A stretch of 64,000 bases of DNA from Brugia malayi. Lineage: Eukaryota > Nematoda > Chromadorea > Rhabditida > Onchocercidae. The translations under genes were made by a program, and so were the position numbers. Each line of letters begins with the position of its first letter. The stretch's first letter is position 1. The notes under the pieces were generated by a model that saw only the letters and a list, made by a program, of their open reading frames with translations, was not told the origin of the DNA and did not search any database. Shown here in pieces: positions 22,723-37,525 of the stretch. The stretch spans positions 4,436,649 to 4,500,648 of the forward strand of contig NW_025062477.1 in the NCBI RefSeq assembly GCF_000002995.4. The letters run 5' to 3'.

Positions 22723-25144
22723 TTTTCTAAGTATGAAAAGTACAGCTTAGATGAAAAAATGATTCAAACTGAAATTGTCATAAATTCATCCCAGTTGAGT
22801 TTATAACATAATAGAACAAACTTTTCTTGAAATGCAAAATTAGTAAAGAGAAAATAAAGCATCTGAACAACTCCGAAATGGCTTCACAATGTGGCGTCCA
22901 ACACATTTAAAAATTAATTTAACCATAATCTAATCGCAACTTCCCAATGGAATATTTCGGGTTTCAGTAGGGATTATTGTTTTGTAAGAAGTGTGAAAAA
23001 ATTTGTTATCCCACAAAGGGAAGTGCAAAAATGCAACTCTGTTGAGGTGGAAGGAAAATGAGACATAATAACAAAGGTTGAGAGAATATCTAAACATTAG
23101 TAGTAAATTAATGTGCTATCGATTAAAATAAGAACAAAAATAACAGACATATCATTAAGACGGCACGCAAATTAAGCATCAAAGAAAAACAAATCTACGA
23201 ATCCGAAGGTAACTGAATCCCAGATGTCAGTCATGATATCGGAATTAACGCGGTAGGATGTGAAACTTACGATCTCGAGATAAATTGTATTTGTTATAAT
23301 GTGATATTAGTAATTGTGATATGTATGCATTTAAGCTAATTATTTAATTTATTTTTTGAATTTGAATTGATTTACTTAACTTCGAACTAAACTTGGACTT
23401 TGAGATTAGCCTATTAAATCTATTAAAAGACTAGTTATCAAAAATATTAGTTTTGAGATTAGCTATTAAGAATGGAAGAAAGATTTGGAATTATAATGCA
23501 ATTTGTGATTTGTGTGTGTATGATCGAATATTTCTCTAAGGATTGTTTTATAAAAATACCTAAGAGCTAATAATGTGAAAAAAAAAACAAAAAAATTTTT
23601 TTTTCCTTTCTTATCTAGCTGTAATTTATTTGTACTAAAGAATGAAGTTGACATTTTAAATCATTGTTAATTAGTTTCCTTCAAATATTCAACATTTGAA
23701 TAAATTATGCATTTGTTCAGGAAGCAATCATTACACAATCATTGTAAAATGATCGATTAGTGTCAAATTGTGAAAAATTGTATTCAGAAAAACTAAAATT
23801 ACATAAAATTATTTGATGGATAATTATTCATCATTACACTTTATTGAATCTTTGATGTATTTCAATTTTTGGTGTTATTAATGAGATGTCATTTTGGTTT
23901 ATACCAGAAATATTAGAAAAAAAAAATAACAATTAGCAATTTTTTGATTTGGAAAGGAAATAAAAAATTTAAAGTAAATTTGAACTGTGCTAAATGTGTT
24001 AATACTAGAATTAACTTGAGATTTCATTGAAATACAGTACTCTGTAAATGATCAATAACTCATTCTTGAAGCTTACTGTATTTCAACTATTTAACCATTA
24101 GCTGTGGAGAAATATAGTAAATAACTATTTTGTAATAGTATTTATATATATATATAAATACCGTAATAATAACAAAGTAAAAGAACTTTAAAAAAAAAGA
24201 GTCCATTACTTCGTCACGATATTACCAATAAAATAGAAAATATTTAAATACAAAAAAGTAAGTTAGAATTTTGTACGATTTGTCATCTCAATTTTTTTTT
24301 TTTTTTTGTTTACTGTTGACAATAGTATCTATTGTTAGATTGTTTATTGTTGACAATAGTATCTATTGTTATTGTTGACAATAGTATCCATTGTTAGATT
24401 GTTTATTGTTGACAATAATACATTTGTAATGACAGAATTATGCTGTATTTCTTCGTCATCGATATGTATTAATTCATTCTAAGAATAAAATGATTGCATA
24501 GAATTTAACAACAACAAAATAGCTTCTCTTTAACACTGAAAATCAATACTCGAAAAAAAAAAAAAAATGAAAATTCATCATTATTTAATGTTTCTCATCA
24601 TCATTTTAAGTTCATCATTATTAATAATACGTTATTTTATGCTAAAATTATCAAAATTATTAATATCATTGAAATAATTTTCTTCTTTTAAACTTTTTCG
24701 AAAATTAAAATTAGCATTAAGCAAGTAATATTTACTGATGCTATAACAAAAACAATGGTGAAAATCTTATTGCTACCATATAATGTCCCTTTAATTTCAG
24801 ATAAAAAAGATAATTGAAATAGTTTTAGCATTTATGATAGCCACAATGAAAAAGCTTTATTGTCAATAATATATTACTACCCGCTGCTTATCTGATTAAC
24901 AAATGTAATAATTGGCAATGCCATAGCAACGAGAAGTAAGCATTAGCAGTGGTAGCAGCTATATTAGCAGTAGATAAGGTAGATACCTTGTGTGGTAATA
25001 AATTACTGAGTACATCACATTATAGCATCAGTTTCCTATTTTTCCAATAAAGTTTCTTCTTTTTATTGAAAAAAGCAAAATCAATTAATAATTTTTAAAC
25101 ATTTGTAATTTTCTACAATTGCAATTGCTTCAATAACTTCAAAT
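22723..25144. promoter_or_regulatory. Divergent intergenic region PAXBP1 / alpha-tubulin
   Basis: A 2.4-kb spacer between two divergently transcribed genes must contain both upstream regions. It is AT-rich. Notable elements are the dyad-bearing tandem repeat at 24312-24418 and a short TA run near 24143-24158. No exon can be supported; the open frame at 23466-23654 is low complexity. Confidence 0.5.
24312..24418. repeat. Four-copy tandem repeat with ACAATAG-TAT-CTATTGT dyads
   Basis: Four copies of a unit containing TTGTTGACAATA are spaced about 25-36 bases apart. The first two carry a perfect 7-bp dyad ACAATAG/CTATTGT around TAT, the third has one change in it, and the fourth is partial. ACAAT/ATTGT cores resemble SOX/HMG-box sites, so this could be a regulatory cluster as well as a simple repeat. 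It lies 0.7-0.8 kb upstream of the tubulin start. Confidence 0.7.
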
Positions 25145-29102
<3,958 letters not shown>

Positions 29103-29168
29103 TCAATCATTTTCAAGAAAATTTGAAATTTTTAAAAATTTTTCACTATGTGATCATTTTTAAAAATG

Positions 29169-29174
29169 AATAAA
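29169..29174 (+). terminator. Polyadenylation signal AATAAA (alpha-tubulin)
   Basis: A canonical hexamer 67 bases past the tubulin stop codon. Confidence 0.55.
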
Positions 29175-31844
29175 ATTAGAAATCAGATGATGCTAACATA
29201 ATGAGAAAAATTTGCAAAATGTTTAAATTACATACAAATGTTTCACTGATAACATTTTTATCGTATAACTTATTTTAAAATTGTTTTTTTTTTTTTTTTT
29301 TTTTTTTTTTTATTTTTGGATCTACAGAAAAAGATTGACTAATTTTGTGAGCTTTTCTTTTTTTTTTTTTAATTGTTTTGCGTTTTACAAAATAAATAAA
29401 AAATGAGGTTTTTTTTTTTTTTTTTTTTTAAATAAACTTTCCAAAACTCTTACATCGATTTGTAATTGGCTAAGTGAACATATTTATCAAAATTATCATT
29501 GCTGATATAATGGCACAATGCCTGCTTTTATCAAATGAATTTTATCAATTAGAAAGTAAGTGAATTTTTTGATAATAATAAGTCTGAAAAAATTTTATGA
29601 ATAAATATTTCATTACAAATGATTATAATCATTTTGGTAATCTTTTCTAATCAGAATTACATTAATTTACTTTGTTATCATTATTTCGCACTTTGCGATT
29701 AACTTTGTTTATATAAATTACATTTTGTTTATTTGATTATTTAATTTTAATTTCTTAAAAGCACTTATATATAAATCAATCAAAGATATACTATGCAACT
29801 CATTAACTTTTTCAATGACCATTTGAGAATATCTAATTAGCATTATAGACAGGTGAGTGCTAATGCTATCACATTCAGTTCAATAAAAATAAAGATCCTT
29901 ATGCGCTATTGTCTTCTGAAATACAAAAACCAAAAAATGGTTTCAAACATTTTCGATTTTTCTTCTGAAATGAATTTCAATCAATCACTTTTTAAGATTA
30001 GTAATTATTCACCTTTCTTATCGTCTAAACTTTTTTTTTTGTTCTAATTAAGATGGTGAGCATAAAGCATTAGCCAATTTTAATTAGCAATCTGTTGATG
30101 CTTTCAAAAAAAAAAAAAATAGATGATATTTCAAAATGATTAATTTAGAAAAAGTATCACCAAATTGATTTTAATTATCATAATGGTTTTTAGGTTATAC
30201 TTATAACTTTAGCATTCACTAAATAAAGTTATAGTTTTATTGAAATTTGCTAGTTAACTTCATTCCCTCTGTTAACTCTTTGCATCAATACTTCGTCGAT
30301 ATTTAAAAAATAAAAAAAAAAAATCTCTAACGCTCTAAATAAACATTTGCATTATTTCACTTCTGTAATTCTAACAAATATCAAATTAACACTATTCTAT
30401 TTTAAAGCTATTTTCCACTAATCATCTCAGTATGGTTGACAACTGTCTGATCAAATAGAAAAGCATTATGTACTAATAATCGAAATCATTTGCAATAATA
30501 ATTTACTTTCAAAAATAGTATGTGTTTTTTGCTTTTTGCTTTTTTTTTTTTGAATTATTACTAACAATTTTGTAATTAATAATTAATAAAATATCCACTT
30601 TATGTATTATTTAAATTAATTATTAGCATATTAGTAAAAAAACTTTCATGAATTTTACTTATTTCAAAAGCTTTTTTTTTTTGCTTAACTTATTTCATTT
30701 CATCTTTCCATGCATTTTCATTGCTATGAATTTAAAATAGGTCATAAATAATGAAAGTAAAAAATCAATCCACTTTTATGGTATCTATCATTTAAATTAC
30801 TTTAAATTTGCTGTATTCAGAATAATTGTAAGCAAATTGAAGCAATGATTAAGTTAAAAATAATTTTATTAATTTTTATTCCGATTCCTACTTCATTTTA
30901 AAACAAATTTTTTTTTTCCTTGTAAAAATAAGTTGAATAGATCGAAATATTAAAGTATTTAACTTAAGTAATTCTAAAAAGCTTTTTTGAAGAAAATCAA
31001 TGATGAATAAATCACATAATTTTTTTTTTCTGCAACTTAATCACTATATTTCATCTTTCCCTTTTAAAATTTTATTAGGTTTATCATATTTCTACGGTTT
31101 GTGTCTTTCTTCTTATTTCGTCAAAAATTTTTCTTTGAAAAAATTCAACTCAAATTCAAAAATTGTATGCAGTCAATATATTTAGTAATAATTGAATCAA
31201 TGAATTAAAAAATTTTCCACTAGCAAATTATGATTAGATCTAGCAGATATTTCTAGAATCTAATTCATTTAATTTCTATACTTAGATGTTTTCAAAATTT
31301 TATGCTATACTATGCATATGTATTTTGATAAAACAAATCAGTATCAATTTTTATGGTAGACCGGAACCAGTAATCAATATTTAAACAGGAAATGTTTTTT
31401 AATAAAGAACGAACAGGTGTCAATTAATATTAACTAATTAATATAGAAACAGTTTCTTTTAATATATTTCGTTCTTTTTTCCAATCTTCGTCTTTAATTT
31501 CCGAATTTTTATTTAATTCAAATCTTACTGTTTTATTTGCAAGACTACGGTAGCACCGTAGCCAAAGATACAGTAGCCTTGCTAAGGGCCCAAGAAAAGA
31601 AGGTAGCAATTACTGTAGCAGTTACTATCCTAATCTATTCTCGATTTTCTTTCAATTTACTCTCTCTATCAGCTATCTTCCTCATAAATTAATCCAGCGG
31701 TTACCTCATTTCACGTTTTCCTTCTGTGTAAGTTACGTAAGTCATACTCTTTTGTTTTTTCTTTTTCTTTTTTTTTTGGTATATGCATAAAAAGCAATGA
31801 AATATTGTTACTTAGTGAAATAAGGAAGAATTGAAGAGACAAAG
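29175..31844. other. AT-rich intergenic region with a small hairpin
   Basis: No gene can be supported. The region contains very long T runs (29283-29311, 29357-29370, 29409-29430) and, in its last 300 bases, a GC-richer stretch with the hairpin at 31545-31561 and a TTACGTAA palindrome near 31733. That stretch probably includes the promoter of the downstream PTTG1IP-like gene. Confidence 0.5.
31545..31561. promoter_or_regulatory. Perfect 7-bp hairpin CTACGGT-AGC-ACCGTAG
   Basis: An inverted repeat with a 3-base loop, followed over the next 80 bases by four more GTAGC or TAGC words. It could be a transcription-factor site cluster; no structured RNA family is recognised. Confidence 0.4.
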
Positions 31845-33199
31845 ATGGATTTGCTTGGACAAATGAATAATGCTATATTTATTATTTGCCTATTATTATC
31901 AAACATACTGATCATTGGCTTGAAAGCTGTTCCAGTTGAAGAGCCTAGTAAAAATAAAGTAATGGCCAAGAAAGAGTTAGCATTGAAATGTGAAATTGAA
32001 GATGGTGAAGAATTAACTTGCGAGAAATGTGTTCAAAAAGGAACAGTTAGTTATAAATTGAAATAGAATTAGAATTATCATTTTAAAGTACTATTTAATA
32101 CTTATAAATTACAAAAGAAAATAAAGAAAAGCGTCACTTTCATCAAATTGTAAAAAATGTTCGCATAATTTAATAATTTTTTAAATTAATAAATCACAAT
32201 TTTCCTCTAGTTTCATTATTTCAAAAAAAAAAAAAAAAAAAGAATGAAAAATAAGACATTTTGATTTGAAATTTAATATTTAATCATATTATTATTGTTT
32301 TCTATGAATTTTTTTTCTATTGCTGCGCTGTATATAAGTCAATTTAGAATTGTTTTTGGTGTGTATCAACACAAAAATGTATGCCATATCAATGGGATTT
32401 TCCAAATTGTCAACTAAAATATGTGCGAAAAAATAATTGCTGGGGTAACAAATTTCATTTATTTTAATTTTAAAAGAAATTTCTTTTTTTTATCAACAAT
32501 TATTTTTGATTTTTTTTTTTTTATCAACAACAATTATTTTTGATAAAGCAAAGATTAATTCGTATATTTGTTGTTGTTGTTAACATTATCAAATCAAATT
32601 TTATAATTTTCATCATTTAATAATATCATAATGAATTGTCACCATTGCATATTTTAGTTGATTGGTTTGCTGTGATCATTGTTGGGATGACAATTGTCGC
32701 AATCGTTATCACTGCTATTTGCTACTGTTTCATTCATTTTTGCATGATATGCATTGATTATTATCAGCAAATAAAACATGCAAGTGAAGTGTTAAGGTTG
32801 AAAAAAGCTGCTGAAAAAAGAATTGCACTGCAATATCAATATCAGCAGCGAAGAATGGAACGAAAAATTATTAAAGATAATATTAAAAAGAAATATGGTT
32901 TGTATTATGAAAATTTTTATCAAAAAAATCATACTCTTATTCAACAATCAAAAAAATATTTCAAAAATATTCTACTATTTTAATAGCTGTAAAAAAATAC
33001 TCAATAATTTAAACTTACTATAGGAATAAGTAAGTAGTGATAGAAAATTATCAATTAAAATAGTTTTTTATAATGTAATCTTCAAGAGTAAACAAGATGC
33101 ATTCTTATTTAAAAAAAATTAAGTTGTACTAAAATCAACAATTTCATGCTATTTTCAGGTATCCCACTAACAACACCAGCATTTGAAAAATTCAAATGA
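31845..33199 (+). CDS. PTTG1IP: PTTG1IP (PBF)-like PSI-domain membrane protein
   Basis: Four exons (31845-32045, 32348-32444, 32658-32897, 33159-33199) join in phase to give 192 residues; human PTTG1IP is 180. Order: a signal peptide or hydrophobic start (IFIICLLLSNILIIGL), a Cys-rich plexin/PSI-like module (CEIEDGEELTCEKCVQKGTN, then CFWCVSTQKCM and C-x6-8-C to NNCW), a single membrane helix (WFAVIIVGMTIVAIVITAIC), a short Cys-rich juxtamembrane part, and a basic coiled coil (RLKKAAEKRIALQYQYQQRR) ending KKYGIPLTTPAFEKFK. The KKYG motif and the aromatic end match the family C-terminus. In vertebrates the protein binds securin (PTTG1) and shuttles between membranes and nucleus; securin binding here is only inferred. 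If the GTTTGT donor at 32898 is not used, the frame runs on to 32983 with a low-complexity tail, which fits the family worse. Confidence 0.85.
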
Positions 33200-34308
33200 T
33201 GTAGAAAATAGATAAAATATAAATATCAGTTTGTAATTATCATATTGTTTGATTTAAAGATGAATGTAGTATATAAATTAATATATGTTATCATAACAGT
33301 AGTACTGATAACATTAATCACTGGAAATTAGAAAATCTAGTTCTTATCAGGTTTTTTTTCTACTTGTTTGAATCACAATGAATGTAAGTACCTGTGATGA
33401 TGAACTTTTATTCTTGCAAATTAGGAAACAAATCATGATTTTTCTAAGGATCCGATAATGCTTTTGTATAGTTAAAATATCACATGCAAGTTTATTAAAA
33501 TAAAACTTTGAAATTTGACACAGTTGTCAAAAGCAAAGAAATTCATAAAATTCGATTTGTTTGATATTATATCAAAAGAGGTAGATAATGTGATTACATC
33601 TAAGTTGCATTGATTCTAATTACAACATAAATTTATTGATAAAAATTTTGCAAAAATAGCAAATAACTGCAAATCGATCATCTCATCAATCATTATTCTA
33701 TAGTTCTTGCCCGAATAAAAATAATATCATAAAATTTTCACACAAATAAATGTGCTAAAATGTGAAAGATAAAATTAATTAGAAATTTTTTGTATCCCAT
33801 CAAGAGTAGACGTTGTATTCATACGAATTACTGAAAGTGTTAAAGATATGAGAGATCTATTATAAAAACTCAGAAATTCTAAAGAAATTAGAATTAATAA
33901 AAGCACAATATTCAGTAAAAAGATTTGCTTAATAGAGCAAACTGTGCATAAAAAAAAAAAAAACTTAGAAAGATTGAAGATCAGAGAAGGAAATAAGAAC
34001 TGAATAACTAAATTAATTAATTTCTCACAAAGGTAGCACAGAAGGCAATGTTGAAAATGAGTGAATGAATTTTAGACTTCTTCAATGAAAATTCATGATG
34101 TCCTTCCCTATCATGGTTCTAGTAAGAACATACTCAGAATACTAATAATTAGTATAGAATAAATATCAAAGGAAAAACTTTCATGAAATGATGGAAAATT
34201 TCAGGTACTCATAAAACAATTCATTCAACTGTACAGGAGGCGTGCAGACAAAAAACAATGAGTGCAATAAAGATAACAATGATCATAAAATTCGAAATGC
34301 CCATAACA
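33200..34308. other. Convergent 3' intergenic region
   Basis: This lies between the PTTG1IP-like gene (+) and UBL5 (-), both ending here. It is AT-rich and no exon is visible. Confidence 0.5.
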
Positions 34309-34629
34309 TTATTGATAATATAATTCAAAATTAAAACCATCATGTATCTCGTAATCTTGCAGTGTTATATGATCCTTATAAATTGTATACCATTTCTTTA
34401 GCACTATTTTTTCATATCTGAAAAATTAATCTATAGAATAAGTACTTTAAAACAATTAATTGCTTCTTAAATTAGTCAATTTTAATTATAAATAAAAGAA
34501 AAATAGAATTTCTCACCGTGTACCAGTTTGTGCAGCGATAAGTTTCTTTAAATCACCAATTGTATCGTTTGGATTGCATTTAATTCTAACTTTTTTTCCC
34601 AATCGATCATTCACCGTAATCTCAATCAT
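34309..34629 (-). CDS. ubl-5: Ubiquitin-like protein 5 (UBL5/Hub1)
   Basis: Two exons (34517-34629 and 34309-34417, phase 2) give exactly 73 residues, the family length. The protein starts [20 protein letters not shown] and includes [37 protein letters not shown] and the C-terminal YYQ in place of the Gly-Gly of ubiquitin, so it is not a conjugated modifier. The family works non-covalently in pre-mRNA splicing, and in C. elegans also in the mitochondrial unfolded-protein response. A TTTCTAG acceptor 11 bases before the ATG is a good spliced-leader site. The V-ATPase G gene lies 817 bases upstream on the same strand. Confidence 0.96.
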
Positions 34630-34640
34630 TTTTTATATGC

Positions 34641-34643
34641 CTA
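34641..34643 (-). promoter_or_regulatory. Likely trans-splice acceptor (ubl-5)
   Basis: In the minus sense, AATTTCTAG is followed by an 11-base leader and the ATG, with no upstream coding exon. Confidence 0.55.
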
Positions 34644-35446
34644 GAAATTATTATAAATAGTATCTTCCCTGCTTTAAAATATTCCTAAACGGCGATTCTC
34701 ATTTTTTACAGTTGCTTGTTGCCCTCAATTAATCCACTTAATGAATCCAATAGTGGTAACAATTTAGAGAACTAAAAATCGGAATTCCAAATTCCTATAT
34801 TTGTTTTGAAAAATATGCAAAGATGGAACTAATAGACTTTAGTGAGTCTTTTTTTTTTTTTTTTTTTTGTAAGCAAAAATCACTTCAAAAATTTATTAAA
34901 AGAAAGCAATATACTATGAGTACAGCATCAAAATGAAAAAAATATAAGAATTTAAACTCTACGAAGACAATTGCGTCCCATCAATTTTAAAATGTGATGT
35001 ATATCACTACCACAAATAGTAGAAAGTACTATATCTTTACATTATATGAAACATTCTTCCGACTTTAAATGACTTTAAAGTCAGACACTTTTCCCCCTTG
35101 GTGTTTTTTAATAAAATTAATAAAACGATCCATAAGTTTCCATATTCCTATCTTTCATGCGAAGCATTTTTAAATATTTGCAAAGTAGTTAAATTTTTGA
35201 AAAAACCACATTCACATTCAAACGAATCTGCAAAATAATTTTATTTAATCTAAAATTATCAGTGTCAAATGTTTCGCATAATACAGGAGATATACAAAAG
35301 AATACAGGAAGAATAAACTGATACAACAACTATTTAATCAGTAATTTTAAGAAGTGAATTTATGCGCTTTTTCCAACTCAACAAAGGAATGAAGGTATCA
35401 GTGAATGGAAATAAAAACCATTGAATCGGAAGCTTTACTATAAAAT
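34644..35446 (-). other. Gap between V-ATPase G and UBL5 genes
   Basis: About 0.8 kb holding the 3' UTR of the V-ATPase gene and sequence before ubl-5, with a T20-type run near 34848-34868. No exon is visible. Confidence 0.4.
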
Positions 35447-36447
35447 CTAAAGATGTGCTCCATGAAGTTTCTTCTGAATTTGAAGATTCATATGCAATTC
35501 CGGTTGAATATCACAGACTAGCTGTAGCAAACGTACGATTACCTGGAATATATGAAATTTTAAACAGGTTGGTGTCAAAATTTGTCATTGTCTTATTAAA
35601 CTTCAAATGATCCACTTGATTACGTTGTTTTTTAAATTTGTATAGTGGATTTTAGCTTGGTATGCAGCCTTACAATTATTAATTTATTCAGTAAAAATTT
35701 TACTGAATCGAAAAATTCACTTTACAGATAACAGACCTGCTGCTTATTCTTTGCGACAGATTTTTCCATCTGTTTGATGCTTTCTTCAGTTTCTTGTTTG
35801 ATTTTCATTTCGATATCTTCCTTCTTACCGAGATATTTATGCTCATATTCTTTGAATTGACGTTCTCGTTCCTACAGAAATACAAATATTAGGTACTCTC
35901 TATCGGGTATTCTAAAATGGTTACGAAATGCAGTGATCCTTACCAAAATGTTGAAACATAAAGTGTGAAATGATTATAATTATATAGTAATTAAAAATAA
36001 CGGATGCTGATAAAGTTAATCTAGACCAATCTCCTACAACTTAAGGTTACTAAATTATCCATATAAACTAATTGAATGATCTCATAATTCTATTATTCAT
36101 TGATTTATCAATTTTTTGAACTTTAATATTGCTGCAGTATTCAATCAGATGAAAATATATAAAAGACTCTATCCCAAAAAATTTTGCTATATCAGATTAA
36201 ATTGCAGTATATTTTAAGAAAAAAAAATTATTTAAAAAATTGCAAAGCAACCAAAAAGAAACTGAGCCGAAAGAGAAACACTAAAAGCACTTCTTACCGT
36301 TCTATACTTTTCAATCTCAGCTTGTGCTTCTTGCTTCGCTTGCTTTAGACGTTGAGCTTTACGTTTCCGTGCTTCATTAATCTTTTCCGCAGCTCGTTTT
36401 TCTGCCGCTAAAAGCTGCTGTATGCCATGTGTTTGGGATGCCATCAT
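35447..36447 (-). CDS. vha-10: V-type ATPase subunit G (VHA-10)
   Basis: Three exons (36298-36447, 35737-35871, 35447-35542), all phase 0, give 126 residues, the usual length. Subunit G forms, with subunit E, the peripheral stalk of the proton pump that acidifies lysosomes and other compartments. The sequence [20 protein letters not shown] and the following Lys/Arg/Glu-rich helix ([20 protein letters not shown]) are the family hallmark. The end, [20 protein letters not shown] and KKLHG, also fits. Two ATG codons stand in tandem; the second (36444) matches the usual family start, so the true protein may be one residue shorter. Confidence 0.96.
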
Positions 36448-37525
36448 AAATCGCTCAACCGAAATGGATCAGATTAATAATTTAAGAATACCACTGCAAA
36501 AGTTTAATCTTACAATTAGCACTTTACTTCCCATAAGTTTTACAAACTAATTTTATGAACCAGATTCACTTACATTCTCTCAGTACTAGTGTAAAGTTCC
36601 TATTTCAATAGATAGGAAGAAAAAAATGATCTCATAAAATTTAAACTATAATTCCTCTTTTTTTTTTTTTTTTCAGAAAAACAAAATATAGCGCACCGAA
36701 AAGGGCAGAATGTAGCAATCGAAAAAGCTCGTTTAGAAAACGGTAATATTTATATTTTTCAATTCAAATTTATGCTAAAAAAAAATTGAACCAATTCTAT
36801 TCAATTCTGATCGGAACTATTCTCCAAGTTCTCAAAAAGAAGAGTGGTTAAAATCCTAAAAGACACAAAATTTTTGTTTTTCTTGTTAAGTTTCCATGAA
36901 AAAAAAAAAAAAAAGAAAAACGAAAAAAAAGCAAACAGCTTATATTCTTTTGAGTTATATCTGAAATTACTCATTACTACTAACTATTATTCATCTACAA
37001 ATACATAAATACCACAGTGATGAACGAGCATGAATTAGAAAAGAAGTAACATATACGACAGAACGTATGGTAAACAAAATGGCTTATAAAATAAAATTCT
37101 TTTATCCATATTTCACACTCTTTCGAGGAGTGAAAAACATAACATTATTTCCAAATTTCTTTTAAAAACAATTTTCGAAAGTTTAAAATAAGTACAGACC
37201 TAGAGCAGAAACTATTGTGCACCGAAGGAATCTTGGCTTCTCCTTTCTTGCCTTCTTCAATAAAATAAAAGTAAAAATTCAGAGTTGGGAACTTGATCTA
37301 AGAAGCAGTTAAAATACACTAAATCACTTCATCTTAATGTATTCCATCTTTAAGCTCCGCATTCGGTAATTCTAATTATACAGAAAATTATTGAAAAACA
37401 ATGAAAACAATGTTCCATATCCATAACCCAACATGATAATTGGCTAGCATTTTTTTTTTAAAAAAAAAAAAAAGAATAAAATATCGCTAATGTTAACAAG
37501 TTAAAATGCAAAAATATGACTTTTT
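36448..37525 (-). other. Gap between TRAPPC8 and V-ATPase G genes
   Basis: About 1.1 kb, AT-rich, between same-strand genes. It contains T/A runs near 36657-36674 and 36899-36914. No exon is visible. Confidence 0.4.
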
